A stretch of DNA of 64,000 bases, taken from positions 186,001-250,000 of the forward strand of contig JAPOQU010000124.1 in NCBI GenBank assembly GCA_026710545.1. The letters are read 5' to 3'. The notes beneath the pieces are model-generated. The model searched no databases and had not been told where the DNA came from. It saw nothing but the letters and a program-made list of their open reading frames with translations. The stretch is from Gammaproteobacteria bacterium. Its GTDB lineage: Bacteria > Pseudomonadota > Gammaproteobacteria > Eutrophobiales > Eutrophobiaceae. Of the stretch, positions 27,483 through 37,315 are shown piece by piece. The position numbers and the translations under genes were made by a program. Within the stretch, counting starts at the first letter, position 1; each line of letters starts with the position of its first letter.

Positions 27483-30382
27483 GATCCCTGCATCTCCTGG
27501 TAGCCGGTTTGTAACAGTTCCGCCTGTCTGGCAGCTTGTGCGGGTTTAACGGCCTTGTGTTTCCGGATGACCGGCGCCAGGAACCGGCCCGTGTATGAAT
27601 TTTCCTGTCTTGCCACGTCTTCTGGTGTGCCGCTGGCGATGATCTCCCCGCCCCCGTCGCCGCCTTCCGGTCCCAGGTCGACTATCCAGTCCGCGGTCTT
27701 GATGACATCCAGGTTATGTTCGATGACGATAACCGTGTTGCCGTGATCGCGCAACTGGTGCAGAACGCCGAGCAACTGCTTGACGTCATGGAAATGCAGG
27801 CCGGTGGTCGGTTCGTCCAGGATATACAGGGTCTTGCCGGTGTCCCGCTTGGATAACTCCCTGGACAGCTTGACCCGTTGTGCTTCTCCCCCTGACAACG
27901 TTGTGGCATTCTGTCCGAGACGGATATAGGCCAGGCCCACATCCATCAGCGTCTGCAGTTTTCGGGCGATAATTGGTACTGCAGAGAAAAATTCCCGTGC
28001 ATCTTCCACCGTCATTTCCAGTATTTCGTGGACGTTTTTCCCCTTGTAACGGACCTGCAGGGTCTCCCTGTTATAGCGTTTGCCCTTGCAGACATCACAC
28101 ATTACATAAATATCAGGTAAAAAATGCATTTCGACCTTGATAAGGCCGTCACCCTGGCAGGCTTCACAGCGCCCTCCTTTAACGTTGAAACTGAAGCGTC
28201 CTGGCTTGTACCCCCTGGAACGCGCTTCCTGGGTGGCAGAAAACAGTTCCCTGATCGGGGTGAACAAGCCGGTATACGTAGCTGGATTTGAACGCGGGGT
28301 GCGCCCGATTGGACTTTGATCGATATCCACCACCTTGTCGATATACTCAAGGCCGGATATCGACTGGTAAGGGGCCGGTTTGACGCCGGCATAATTCAAT
28401 TCGCTTGCGGCAATCCGGTACAGCGTATCATTGACAAGCGTCGACTTGCCTGAACCGGAAACACCGGTGACGCAGGTCATCAGCCCCAACGGCAGTTCCA
28501 GTTGGATGGACTTGAGATTGTTGCCCGTTGCGCCGCTCAGTATTACTACCCGTTCCGGATCCGGCATGACGCGTTGCGGCGGCAAATCAATACGCTTGCG
28601 TCCGGACAGGTACGCGCCGGTCAGTGAATCAGGACACTGGGCAATATCTTCCGGGTATCCCTGTACAACCACCTTGCCGCCGTGTACTCCTGCGCCCGGG
28701 CCCATGTCGATAACGTGGTCGGCGGAATTGATGGCCTCTTCGTCATGTTCGACCACGATAACCGTGTTGCCCAGGTCGCGCAGTTGCTCCAGGGTCGCAA
28801 GCAGCCTCTTGTTGTCACGCTGGTGCAAACCAATGGAAGGCTCGTCGAGAACGTACATGACGCCGACCAGCCCTGCGCCGATCTGGCTTGCCAGGCGTAT
28901 CCGCTGCGCTTCGCCGCCTGACAGGGTTTCCGCACTCCTGTCCAGGGTCAGGTAGTCCAGACCCACGTTGACCAGGAAACGCAACCGGTCATCCACTTCC
29001 TTTACTATGCGCGTCGCGATTTCCCCGCGCCGCCCCGGTATCGCCAGGGATTTGAAAAACATCTGCGCCTGCATTACGGGCATGGCGCTGATCGCCGGCA
29101 GGTTTATATCGTTTACGAATACATTGCGGGCTGCCTCGTTAAGCCGCTGCCCGGCGCAGGACGGACAAGGCTGGCTGCTCTGGTATTTGTTCAGTTCCTC
29201 CCTGATCATGACTGATTCGGTTTCCAGGTAACGGCGCTGCATATTCGGGATCACACCTTCAAAGGTGTGGGTCCGATGGGCGATCCCGCGCTTGCTGTGC
29301 AGGTATTCGAACTCTATTTGCTCCTCGCCGCTGCCGTACAGGACAACCTCGCGCACCCGTTCATCCAGATCGGCATACGGCGTATCTATGGCAAACCTGT
29401 AGTGCCCGGACAGTGATTTAATCAACTGGAAGTAATAGGCGTTACGCCGGTCCCAGCCGCGTATGGCGCCGTCCGCCAGGCTCAGCGACCTGTCCAGTAC
29501 TATCTTGTCGGCATCAAAATACTGGATGACGCCAAGGCCGTCACAGCGGTCGCAGGCTCCGGCCGGATTGTTGAAGGAAAATAACCGGGGCTCAAGTTCA
29601 CTCAGGCTGTAACCGCATTCAGGACAGGCAAACCGGGTTGAAAATACAATTTCATCCGCTTCGGCATCGCCCATCGATGAGATAATGGCCAGACCGTCAG
29701 ACAGGCGCACTGCGGTTTCCAGTGATTCAGCCAAGCGCAAACCGATATCCGCACGGACCCGGAAACGATCCACCACTACCTCGATGGTATGTCTTCTGCG
29801 CAGGTCCAGTGTTTCAATATTATCGATCTCCACCACTTTTCCATCGATGCGTGCGCGCACGAAGCCCTCAGCCCTGATTCGTTCAATCTGTTGTATATGC
29901 TCGCCTTTCCTGTCCTGCACCACGGGCGCCAACAGCATCAACCGGCTTCCTTCCGGCTGTTCCAGTATCAGGTCGACCATCTGGCTTATGGTCTGGGCAG
30001 CCAGCAGGGTCCGGTGTTGCGGACAGTGCGGTTCTCCAACCCGGGCGAACAACAGGCGCAGGTAATCATAAATCTCGGTAATGGTGCCTACCGTGGAGCG
30101 CGGGTTATGGGAAGTGGATTTCTGTTCGATACTGATGGCGGGAGACAGCCCCTCGATATGGTCCACGTCCGGTTTTTCCATCATTGACAGGAATTGCCTG
30201 GCATAGGCGGACAGGGATTCCACGTAGCGGCGCTGACCGTCTGCATAAATCGTATCAAACGCCAGGGACGATTTCCCGGAACCCGACAATCCGGTGATCA
30301 CAATCATTTGATCCCTGGGAATATTCAGGTTGATGTTCTTCAGATTATGGGTCCTTGCACCCCTGATCCGGATAGTGTCCAC
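27479..30382 (-). CDS. uvrA: Excinuclease ABC subunit A
   Basis: 967 residues. Two ABC ATPase modules (Walker [11 protein letters not shown] at 31-40 and [10 protein letters not shown] in the second half) with their [10 protein letters not shown] signatures; zinc modules CPECGY...CDRCDG and CEACQGDG...CDVCKG. It is the damage sensor of nucleotide excision repair. It starts at GTG 30380-30382 and has a C-terminal extension ([18 protein letters not shown]) somewhat beyond the E. coli protein. It is divergent from ssb, as in many proteobacteria. Confidence 0.97.
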   Translation of the reverse strand: MDTIRIRGARTHNLKNINLNIPRDQMIVITGLSGSGKSSLAFDTIYADGQRRYVESLSAYARQFLSMMEKPDVDHIEGLSPAISIEQKSTSHNPRSTVGTITEIYDYLRLLFARVGEPHCPQHRTLLAAQTISQMVDLILEQPEGSRLMLLAPVVQDRKGEHIQQIERIRAEGFVRARIDGKVVEIDNIETLDLRRRHTIEVVVDRFRVRADIGLRLAESLETAVRLSDGLAIISSMGDAEADEIVFSTRFACPECGYSLSELEPRLFSFNNPAGACDRCDGLGVIQYFDADKIVLDRSLSLADGAIRGWDRRNAYYFQLIKSLSGHYRFAIDTPYADLDERVREVVLYGSGEEQIEFEYLHSKRGIAHRTHTFEGVIPNMQRRYLETESVMIREELNKYQSSQPCPSCAGQRLNEAARNVFVNDINLPAISAMPVMQAQMFFKSLAIPGRRGEIATRIVKEVDDRLRFLVNVGLDYLTLDRSAETLSGGEAQRIRLASQIGAGLVGVMYVLDEPSIGLHQRDNKRLLATLEQLRDLGNTVIVVEHDEEAINSADHVIDMGPGAGVHGGKVVVQGYPEDIAQCPDSLTGAYLSGRKRIDLPPQRVMPDPERVVILSGATGNNLKSIQLELPLGLMTCVTGVSGSGKSTLVNDTLYRIAASELNYAGVKPAPYQSISGLEYIDKVVDIDQSPIGRTPRSNPATYTGLFTPIRELFSATQEARSRGYKPGRFSFNVKGGRCEACQGDGLIKVEMHFLPDIYVMCDVCKGKRYNRETLQVRYKGKNVHEILEMTVEDAREFFSAVPIIARKLQTLMDVGLAYIRLGQNATTLSGGEAQRVKLSRELSKRDTGKTLYILDEPTTGLHFHDVKQLLGVLHQLRDHGNTVIVIEHNLDVIKTADWIVDLGPEGGDGGGEIIASGTPEDVARQENSYTGRFLAPVIRKHKAVKPAQAARQAELLQTGYQEMQGS

Positions 30383-30452
30383 GATGTCAGTATTAGTTTG
30401 GCCGAATTAATTTTAACCTGCTAATATAAGGGATGCCTTGCAAGAGTCCAAC

Positions 30453-30468
30453 CCGGTTTTACAACCGG
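30453..30468. other. Inverted repeat in the uvrA/ssb intergenic region
   Basis: CCGGTT (30453-30458), 4 bases, AACCGG (30463-30468), in the 148-base divergent promoter region. An A-run follows on the plus strand, so it is not a plus-strand terminator. I see no SOS box of the E. coli type here. Confidence 0.3.
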
Positions 30469-30530
30469 CTGAAAAAAAGCCGTGCAAGGATGTATGTTTT
30501 TCAATTATTGTCACATAAAGGAGTGAAATC

Positions 30531-30995
30531 ATGGCCAGAGGAATAAACAAAGTCATTCTTATTGGAAATTTAGGTAACGATCCGGATGTGAGGTATACGT
30601 CCGGAGGCTCGCCCATTGCCAATGTCAATCTTGCGACATCGGAAGCGTGGCGTGATAAGGAAACGGGTGACATGCAGGAACGCACGGAATGGCACAGGGT
30701 CGTGTTCTTCAGCCGCCTGGCGGAAATAGTGTCCGAGTATTTGCGTAAAGGCTCGAAGATCTACGTCGAAGGACGTTTGCAGACCCGCAAATGGCAGGAC
30801 CGTGACGGAAATGACAGGTATACAACGGAAGTCGTGGCCAATGAGATGCAAATGCTGGATGGCAGGACTGCCCCCCGGGAACCTGCCCCGGCAGCCGCCC
30901 CCGCGCGTAACCCGGCCGGCGCAAACGCTCCAGTACCGCAGGGAAGCACAACCGGTGATGGTGGTGAATTCGTTGATGACGATATTCCCTTCTGA
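30531..30995 (+). CDS. ssb: Single-stranded DNA-binding protein
   Basis: 154 residues. OB-fold N terminus ([34 protein letters not shown]), Ala/Pro-rich linker, and the acidic protein-interaction tip DDDIPF at the C terminus. AAAGGAG lies 7 bases before the ATG. It is divergent from uvrA. Confidence 0.97.
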   Translation: MARGINKVILIGNLGNDPDVRYTSGGSPIANVNLATSEAWRDKETGDMQERTEWHRVVFFSRLAEIVSEYLRKGSKIYVEGRLQTRKWQDRDGNDRYTTEVVANEMQMLDGRTAPREPAPAAAPARNPAGANAPVPQGSTTGDGGEFVDDDIPF

Positions 30996-31028
30996 AGCGT
31001 CCTTCTTCAGTACCTGTTCTACAGTATG

Positions 31029-31054
31029 TGCCGCGGCAGTTTCATGCCGCGGCA
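31029..31054 (+). terminator. Strong GC hairpin downstream of ssb
   Basis: TGCCGCGGCA at 31029-31038 and again at 31045-31054 (self-complementary, so the two pair), 6-base loop. It lies 34 bases past the ssb stop. There is no T-run, so it may act as an mRNA 3' stabiliser or need Rho. Confidence 0.5.
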
Positions 31055-31103
31055 TGCCTGACAATCAGACATAAATGCTCATACCCTACGGGTTTCACGC
31101 ACT

Positions 31104-33920
31104 ATGGACATAACAAAAAACTTCCTGATTATTTTTGCGTCGATCGTGACGCTGATGGTGGTTTCATTGGTGCTGTATACCGAAGTACTTGAAAACGAAG
31201 CAAAAATTCATGAGTCAGCTGAAAAAAGGTATCAATCATACCTGCTTGCCGATGAATTGCGGCAAAGCTCGGACGACCTCACCCGCATGGCGCGGACTTA
31301 TACGGTAACCGGCGACGACAAGTACAAAAACTATTTCGACCAAATCCTGGCTATAAGGGGCGGAGAAGCGCCACGGCCTGCGGATTATCACAATATCTAC
31401 TGGGATTTCATTGCCGCTACAGGACTACCGCCCAGGATAAATACGCAGGCAATAGCGTTGAAAGACTTGATGAAACAAGAAGAATTCACGGAAACCGAAT
31501 TCGCCCTGTTGCGGGAAACGGAAAATGAATCAAACGAACTTGTGAACCTGGAAAACCGGGCTATGAATGCCATGGTGGGTCTCTTTGAAGACGGTACGGG
31601 ACGCTACACCCAGGGTCGACCCGACAGGGAACTGGCCCGCAATCTGTTACACGGTGACGAGTATCACCAGGCCAAGGAAAAAATAATGATGCCTCTGGAG
31701 GATTTTTTCGAAGCCATCGACCACAGGACATCGGGCGAAGTTGCAGTCTACCGCGACAAGCAACGCCGGGTGAACCTGGTCCTGATGCTGACCCTCGGCC
31801 TGAGCGCCTTGCTGGCGTCGATTTCCCTTGTCCTGGGGTGGGCGTCCCTGAAAAAGAAAGGGACGGATAGCGGCAAGTCGCGACTGGCGCAGCGTCTGGC
31901 CGCCAGCGGGTATCCTTCACCTGGTGCGGGAGGCAAGGGATCGCCACGGGACATGCTGGCAGGGAGACAGTCCGCGTCTGTTGCCGCCACCGAAAAAGCA
32001 GGCCAGGAAACAACCGCGGAGACATCCTCCCTGGTGTTTTTCCTCAGGAATTTCTGGAATAGCTGGCCGCTTTTTGTGGCAGCCGTCGTCATTACCTTTA
32101 TGACACTGGCCCTGTCCTGGTGGTTTCTGAGTGAAAACAAAATTCAATCATACGCCAAGGTAAGGGACGAGTTGAAGTTCACCCTGGATGCCACCCATAG
32201 CGCAGTCAATGACTGGTTGAACCAGATCAGCCAGGACACTTCCAAGTTTGCCGAAGCGGTAGGCCGCCAAGTTTCCAATGAAACCCTGCAACTGATTAAG
32301 GAACAACCGGAACATATGCTGCACGGTGAGTTTGCAGCTTCGATAATTACCGGCACGGAGGTTCTGGAATCTTTCGCACTTGAAGAAGGGCTGAGAAAGT
32401 TTGGGGCGGATACGAATATTGCCAATCCTGATCTGTTTGAAAATTACATGATTATCGACCGCAAGGGCATCGTGCTCTCCAGTAACCGCGCAGACCTGAT
32501 CGGGAAATATTTTGCCTATCCCGAGGGCTTCATGGAACGGATGTCGACCCGCAAGACGGTTATCAATTTTCCTGACAGGCATGCAAAGGATGAACTGTTG
32601 TCGCAGAATATCGTTTTCGGTTCCCTGATTGACGGAAACAAGGGGGCTGTTCTCATTATGGCCTCGCCCCGGCGCATTCTGGCCAAAATCCTGAGAAGAG
32701 GATACTCCGGGAATTACGGTGAGATTTATATGGTCGACGCTGAGGGACGATTTGTCAGTGAACCGCGTTGGAAAGAGGAAATGTACGACGAGGGCTGGGT
32801 GGGCGCCGACGTTCCTTCAGTGGTGGGAATGAGCGTCAGCCAACATGGAAAAGCGGCAGGGACAGCCAATCTGCCCCTCTCCGTGCGGAGTGTGGTAGCG
32901 GGAGAGGCCGGAGGAGAACTGGACGAATATGAGAACTACCTCGGAGACGAGGTGGTGGGATACTGGAGCTGGGATAATACCTATGGTTTCGGCATCATCA
33001 ATGAGTTCAAGAGCCGGGATGCCTTTGCAACCTTCAGGGCCTACTCGAACCAGGCCCTTGCGGGAAGCGGGATTACGGCAGGACTGATACTGGCCCTGAC
33101 CCTGATGTCCATCTGGAGCCGAACCAATGTTGCCAGGGCCAACGAGAAGATGAAGGCCGCCTTCAAGACAATCAAGTCACATAATGACAAGCTCGCCCAG
33201 GACCTGAGGATTGGCCAGAAGGTGCAGATGGACATGTTGCCCGACCCAATCAAGGGCGAGGGGTTCAACCTGGAAGCCTTCCTGAAGCCGGCGCAAAGTG
33301 TATCGGGGGATTTTTACGACTTTTCCATGTTACAGGATGATAAAGTCTACTTTTGCGTGGGGGATGTTTCCGGGAAAGGCATACCGGCGTCCCTGTTCAT
33401 GTCCGTTACCAAGGCACTGCTCACCAAGATACTGGATCAGACCGACCAGACGAAAGACATCGTTACCAGGGTCAACCGGGAACTGTCCCTGAATAACGAC
33501 AGCAATATGTTTGTAACCCTGGTGCTGGGTATCGTGGACCTGAAAACCGGCCGGTTGCTCATAACCAATGGCGGGCATAACCTGCCGTTTATCAAAAAGA
33601 GCACCGGGGAACTTATCTGCCTCGAACAGATCCAGGGGCCTCTGGTAGGCACGTTTGAAGGCATTGAATTTGAACAGCAGTCCATCGAAATGGAGAAGGG
33701 TGATATGGTGCTGTTTTACACCGACGGCGTGACTGAGGCCCAGAATATCAGGGACGAGTTTTATGAAGATGACCGGTTAGAGGAATTGCTGGATAAAAAC
33801 GAATTTGAAGCCGCGGAAGACCTGACGAATGCCGTGTTCAGAAGTGTTGTGCGTTTTATCGGACGGGCTGATCAATTCGACGACATCACCATACTGTCAT
33901 TCCAGTACACCGGTCTTTAA
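31104..33920 (+). CDS. Membrane sensor PP2C-type (SpoIIE/RsbU) serine phosphatase
   Basis: 938 residues. TM1 at about 7-27, a helical periplasmic region (30-220), TM2 about 226-246, a low-complexity cytoplasmic linker (250-315), TM3 about 323-343, a second periplasmic Cache-like sensor (about 350-650), TM4 about 658-678, a helical linker, then a SpoIIE phosphatase domain (about 705-938). The phosphatase metal-binding motifs are SGDFYDF, GDVSGKG, NGGHNLP, YTDGVTEAQ and DDITIL. Dephosphorylating a STAS-domain antagonist is the family role, and such a protein lies at 34676. Two separate periplasmic sensor regions in one RsbU-type protein are unusual. Confidence 0.88.
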   Translation: MDITKNFLIIFASIVTLMVVSLVLYTEVLENEAKIHESAEKRYQSYLLADELRQSSDDLTRMARTYTVTGDDKYKNYFDQILAIRGGEAPRPADYHNIYWDFIAATGLPPRINTQAIALKDLMKQEEFTETEFALLRETENESNELVNLENRAMNAMVGLFEDGTGRYTQGRPDRELARNLLHGDEYHQAKEKIMMPLEDFFEAIDHRTSGEVAVYRDKQRRVNLVLMLTLGLSALLASISLVLGWASLKKKGTDSGKSRLAQRLAASGYPSPGAGGKGSPRDMLAGRQSASVAATEKAGQETTAETSSLVFFLRNFWNSWPLFVAAVVITFMTLALSWWFLSENKIQSYAKVRDELKFTLDATHSAVNDWLNQISQDTSKFAEAVGRQVSNETLQLIKEQPEHMLHGEFAASIITGTEVLESFALEEGLRKFGADTNIANPDLFENYMIIDRKGIVLSSNRADLIGKYFAYPEGFMERMSTRKTVINFPDRHAKDELLSQNIVFGSLIDGNKGAVLIMASPRRILAKILRRGYSGNYGEIYMVDAEGRFVSEPRWKEEMYDEGWVGADVPSVVGMSVSQHGKAAGTANLPLSVRSVVAGEAGGELDEYENYLGDEVVGYWSWDNTYGFGIINEFKSRDAFATFRAYSNQALAGSGITAGLILALTLMSIWSRTNVARANEKMKAAFKTIKSHNDKLAQDLRIGQKVQMDMLPDPIKGEGFNLEAFLKPAQSVSGDFYDFSMLQDDKVYFCVGDVSGKGIPASLFMSVTKALLTKILDQTDQTKDIVTRVNRELSLNNDSNMFVTLVLGIVDLKTGRLLITNGGHNLPFIKKSTGELICLEQIQGPLVGTFEGIEFEQQSIEMEKGDMVLFYTDGVTEAQNIRDEFYEDDRLEELLDKNEFEAAEDLTNAVFRSVVRFIGRADQFDDITILSFQYTGL

Positions 33921-33963
33921 CCGGCGCCGCATGCCATTGTCCGTAGCGGGAATGCCGCGCCGG
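33921..33963. terminator. Bidirectional hairpin between the convergent phosphatase and kinase genes
   Basis: The 12-base arms CCGGCGCCGCAT and ATGCCGCGCCGG pair with a single C-C mismatch around a 19-base loop, starting right after the phosphatase stop and ending 14 bases before the kinase stop. A T-run is lacking, but position and strength fit a shared terminator. Confidence 0.55.
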
Positions 33964-33976
33964 GCAGGTAACGTGA

Positions 33977-34468
33977 TTACTCTTTCGACTTGATGATGAT
34001 TACTATGTTGCCGTCCTGTGAACCATAGTATTCAACGCGGTCATTCAGGCTTTTTACCAGGTGAATCCCCAACCCCCCTACTTTTTCCTGTTTTGGCTCC
34101 GGTTCAGATTCCGGGTCAAGTACCGGTTCCGGTTCCTGTCCTGGTTCCGGCTTGGGATCTTCCCCGCCAAGCCGCGGTGCGGGCGCATCCCTGACCAAGT
34201 CAAACGGCGGCGCCTGATCCCGTAAGCTGATCCTGACATCAGGACCGGTGTCTTCGACTTCCACGATTACGGTCCCCTCTTTCCCGCCTTCCTGGTATCC
34301 GTGGGTAAAGGAGTTCACAATCAGTTCTTCCATGGATAGTTCAAGTTCAAAGATCTTGCCTTCATCCAGTTTTTTTTCTTCGCAGTAAGACCTGAAATCG
34401 TCGGAAAAACTCGCCAGATCAGATAGCTCGGACAACTCCCATTTGAAAGTATCGTCTTTTTTTCTCAT
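33977..34468 (-). CDS. RsbW-like anti-sigma/serine kinase (HATPase) with Pro-Glu insert
   Basis: 163 residues, GHKL fold. The N box is EELIVNSFTHG (N52), the G1 box SLRDQAPPFD (D84), the G2 box GGLGIHLVKS (131-140). Between G1 and G2, residues about 94-129, where the ATP lid should be, is a Pro/Glu-rich low-complexity stretch (PEPGQEPEPVLDPESEPEP). GAGGG precedes the ATG. It would phosphorylate a STAS antagonist and sequester a partner. It is convergent with the phosphatase and divergent from the STAS gene. Confidence 0.82.
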   Translation of the reverse strand: MRKKDDTFKWELSELSDLASFSDDFRSYCEEKKLDEGKIFELELSMEELIVNSFTHGYQEGGKEGTVIVEVEDTGPDVRISLRDQAPPFDLVRDAPAPRLGGEDPKPEPGQEPEPVLDPESEPEPKQEKVGGLGIHLVKSLNDRVEYYGSQDGNIVIIIKSKE

Positions 34469-34540
34469 ATATATCCCTCAACGAAAAGCCATGATCAACT
34501 ACCTGAATACTTCACCAAATTATACCATTATGATATAAAT

Positions 34541-34569
34541 TTGTCACCTGGGATTATATAATATATATT
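34541..34569 (+). promoter_or_regulatory. Candidate sigma-70 promoter of the STAS gene
   Basis: TTGTCA (34541-34546), 17-base spacer, TATATT (34564-34569), in the 207-base A+T-rich gap between the divergent kinase and STAS genes. It would give a 5' leader of about 100 bases, which contains a TGCCGG/CCGGCA inverted repeat (34628-34633 and 34645-34650). Confidence 0.5.
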
Positions 34570-34675
34570 ATTAGCAGGTTGCAGGAATAAATGAGTAGAC
34601 AATTACACTCCAAGACCGTTACAATGCTGCCGGTTTAAGATCGTCCGGCATACTTAATAAAGCACGAGAAAAATA

Positions 34676-35017
34676 ATGAGCGAGATCCAAACAGTCAATC
34701 AGGATGGTATTGTCATTCTTAATCTGAAGGGACGAGTCGACGCGACCAACTCAGGACAGGTCCACGATAAAGTCATGGAAGAAATCAAAGAAGGTTGTAA
34801 CAAGATGATCATTAATTTTTCGGAAGTTAATTACATCTCCAGCGCCGGCTTGCGCGTCCTTATTTTCGCGACAAAAAGTTTCGCCAAGAATTCAGGATCG
34901 TTTGCAGTTTGTTCCCTGAACGAAAATATCATGAAGATTTTTGAAATCAGCGGCCTGGTAAACCTGTTTACCATCCACGATGATCTGGAGACGGGGATTA
35001 GTTCACTCAAGAACTGA
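34676..35017 (+). CDS. STAS-domain anti-anti-sigma factor (RsbV/SpoIIAA-like)
   Basis: 113 residues, single STAS domain. The phosphoacceptor region NYISSAGLRVL puts the target Ser at S55 or S56. In the unphosphorylated state such proteins bind and inactivate the kinase-type anti-sigma. With the phosphatase (31104) and kinase (33977) it completes a partner-switching triad. No sigma factor or diguanylate cyclase target is adjacent, so the output is unknown. Confidence 0.88.
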   Translation: MSEIQTVNQDGIVILNLKGRVDATNSGQVHDKVMEEIKEGCNKMIINFSEVNYISSAGLRVLIFATKSFAKNSGSFAVCSLNENIMKIFEISGLVNLFTIHDDLETGISSLKN

Positions 35018-35022
35018 GTGCT

Positions 35023-35526
35023 TTATTTTCCGGCCTGTTGTCTGAATCTATAAACGGGCGGTGAACCATCAGCAGCCGTCTGGTATTTGACGCTAAAGTC
35101 GGACAATCCCTTTACAGCATCTTCCGCATCCTTGTCTTCCCGGACCTGGAATGAATCGATCCCGCAACGCTGCATGAAAAACAGCTGATCCCTGAGTACA
35201 TCTCCCACGGCGCGTAATTCTCCCCGGTAACGGAAACGATCACGCAGTATCCTGGCATGGGAATAACTCCTCCCATCCGTAAACCCGGGAAACTCCAGGG
35301 CAATAAGTTCCAACTGGCCCAGCGCTTCGGCTATATGTTCCAGGTCGTCGTCTCCATTCAGGCACACTCCGACCCTGCCGTTATGACGGAGCAGCCGCTC
35401 CCGGTTAACGCGCCAGTAGTCGAGTGGAACTATCCAGTCGCCGTCTTCCAGCACATGCTCCTGTTCCAGGGAGGCGATCCTTTGCCAGTTATCTTCCAGC
35501 ACCTTGCCTGCCTTAATAACCCGCAA
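35023..35526 (-). CDS. DUF934 protein, partner of the sulfite/nitrite reductase
   Basis: 167 residues with the family pattern VPLDYW, GVCLNGDDDLE, IALEFPGFTDGRSYSHARILRDRF and GDVLRDQLFFMQRCGID. Its start overlaps the reductase end by 14 bases. The family is found almost always beside this hemoprotein and is presumed to assist sulfite or nitrite reduction, but no biochemical role is established. Confidence 0.85.
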   Translation of the reverse strand: MRVIKAGKVLEDNWQRIASLEQEHVLEDGDWIVPLDYWRVNRERLLRHNGRVGVCLNGDDDLEHIAEALGQLELIALEFPGFTDGRSYSHARILRDRFRYRGELRAVGDVLRDQLFFMQRCGIDSFQVREDKDAEDAVKGLSDFSVKYQTAADGSPPVYRFRQQAGK

Positions 35527-37213
35527 CGGCTTTCATCTCCGGTTGTTTACTGGTGTCTTCAGCATAGACTCTTGTCTTGAACGGTTCGATCCCCACGCGC
35601 AGATACGTTTCCTGGAATTGCTCATCTCCTTCCCGCTGTTCAAGGTACACCTGCAGGACTTTATCTATCGTCTCAGCCACATCGTCTTTCGCGATTGCGG
35701 GCCCTAACCGGTCTCCCAGCCGCGCCTGATTCCCGGCTGCGCCGCCAAGCGTCAACTGGTAGAACTCCTTGCCTTTCTTGTCTACCCCGAGGATGCCGAT
35801 GTTGCCTACGTGATGGTGACCGCAGGCATTCATGCAGCCGGACATCTTTATCTGGAAGTCACCGATGTCGTGCAGGTAATCCAGTTCGTCAAACCTGTCA
35901 TTGATCTGTTTGGCAATATCTATGGAACCGGCATTTGCCAGGTTGCAGAAATCCAGTCCCGGACAACATATCATGTCAGTCAGCAGGCCGATGTTCGGCG
36001 TTGCCAGCCGCTCCTTTTTCAACGCATTCCAGAGTGGATACAGATCCGCCTGCCTGACATGAGACAGGATCAGGTTCTGGTCATGGGTCACCCGTATTTC
36101 CGAATGGCTGAACCTGTCCGCCATATCTGCGATAAAGTTCATCTGGGCTGCCGTCGCATCGCCCGGCGCCGTAGCGGGATGTTTGAGTGACAGGTAGACG
36201 GCGCGATATCCCGGCGTTTTATGTGCCTTCACATTACGTTCTACCCACAGTTTAAAATCTTTTTGCAATACCAGGCGTTTTGCCTGGGTAGCATCGGCAG
36301 CGGCAGCGGCATGGGAAGCATATTCCGGTTCGCTGAAATACCCCTTGACGCGATCTATCTCCGCCTGGTCAAGCGTTAATGCCGAATCCTTGATACGCTG
36401 CCACTCGGTTTCGACCATATCGGTGAATTTTTCCGCACCTGCCGCGTTCACCAGGATCTTTATCCTGGCCTTGTGCATGTTGTCGCGCCGGCCCAACTGG
36501 TTATAAACGCGCAGGATCGCTTCCAGGTAGGACAGCAGGTGCCGTTTTTCCAGGTACTCCCGTATGCAGGTACCGATGAACGGGGTACGGCCAAGGCCCC
36601 CGCCTACCAGTATCCTGAAGCCGACTTCACCTTCATTCCCCCTGACCAGGTAGATGCCGATGTCATGGATTTGCACGGCAGCCCGGTCATTTTCCGCCCC
36701 GGATACGGCGATCTTGAACTTGCGCGGCAGGAAAGAAAATTCCGGATGGAACGTAGACCACTGGCGTATGATCTCGCAATAAGGACGGGGGTCTTCCAGC
36801 TCATCCCCGGCAATACCGGCAAAGTGGTCGGAAGTGATATTGCGTATGCAGTTTCCGCTGGTCTGTATTGCGTGCATCTGTACGCTTGCAAGGTCGGCCA
36901 GTATATCCGGCACGGATTCCAGGCTGGGCCAGTTGAACTGGATATTCTGCCTGGTGCTGAAATGACCGTAGCCCTTGTCGTATTTCTCCGCAATATGCGC
37001 CAGCATGCGCAACTGGGTGGACGACAACAGTCCATAGGGGATCGACACGCGCAACATAGGCGCATGTCTCTGGATGTACAGTCCGTTCATCAGACGCAGC
37101 GGCCGGTACTCATCCTCGCTGAGTTCGCCGGCCAGGTAGCGGCGTGTCTGGTCGCGAAACTGGGCTACCCGTTCATTTACTATCTGCTGATCGTATTGAT
37201 CGTATTGGTACAT
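35513..37213 (-). CDS. Sulfite/nitrite reductase hemoprotein (CysI/NirA-like)
   Basis: 566 residues from ATG 37211-37213 (MYQYDQYDQQ), the start conserved in relatives; a TTG five codons upstream is also in frame. Siroheme/4Fe-4S ligands are CCPGLDFC and SGCMNACGHHHVGN; the RLMNGLYIQRHAPMLRV and TSGNCIRNIT segments are typical. It reduces sulfite to sulfide (or nitrite to ammonium) in the cytoplasm. It is coupled to the DUF934 gene. A nirB-type nitrite reductase lies at the window start, so assimilatory sulfite reduction is the likelier job. Confidence 0.88.
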   Translation of the reverse strand: MYQYDQYDQQIVNERVAQFRDQTRRYLAGELSEDEYRPLRLMNGLYIQRHAPMLRVSIPYGLLSSTQLRMLAHIAEKYDKGYGHFSTRQNIQFNWPSLESVPDILADLASVQMHAIQTSGNCIRNITSDHFAGIAGDELEDPRPYCEIIRQWSTFHPEFSFLPRKFKIAVSGAENDRAAVQIHDIGIYLVRGNEGEVGFRILVGGGLGRTPFIGTCIREYLEKRHLLSYLEAILRVYNQLGRRDNMHKARIKILVNAAGAEKFTDMVETEWQRIKDSALTLDQAEIDRVKGYFSEPEYASHAAAAADATQAKRLVLQKDFKLWVERNVKAHKTPGYRAVYLSLKHPATAPGDATAAQMNFIADMADRFSHSEIRVTHDQNLILSHVRQADLYPLWNALKKERLATPNIGLLTDMICCPGLDFCNLANAGSIDIAKQINDRFDELDYLHDIGDFQIKMSGCMNACGHHHVGNIGILGVDKKGKEFYQLTLGGAAGNQARLGDRLGPAIAKDDVAETIDKVLQVYLEQREGDEQFQETYLRVGIEPFKTRVYAEDTSKQPEMKAVAGY

Positions 37214-37315
37214 AACTGCTGATAACAACTCTCAGAGAAATCGGCGAACTAGGATAGCAGGGAAGGCTTATGCAGAAAAGTGCTTAGTTAGACTATATAT
37301 ATGACAAAAAGATAT

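Noticed and set aside
36473-37222. 249-residue plus-strand frame opposite the sulfite/nitrite reductase
   Set aside because: Antisense to a conserved siroheme reductase; no recognisable domain or ribosome-binding site.
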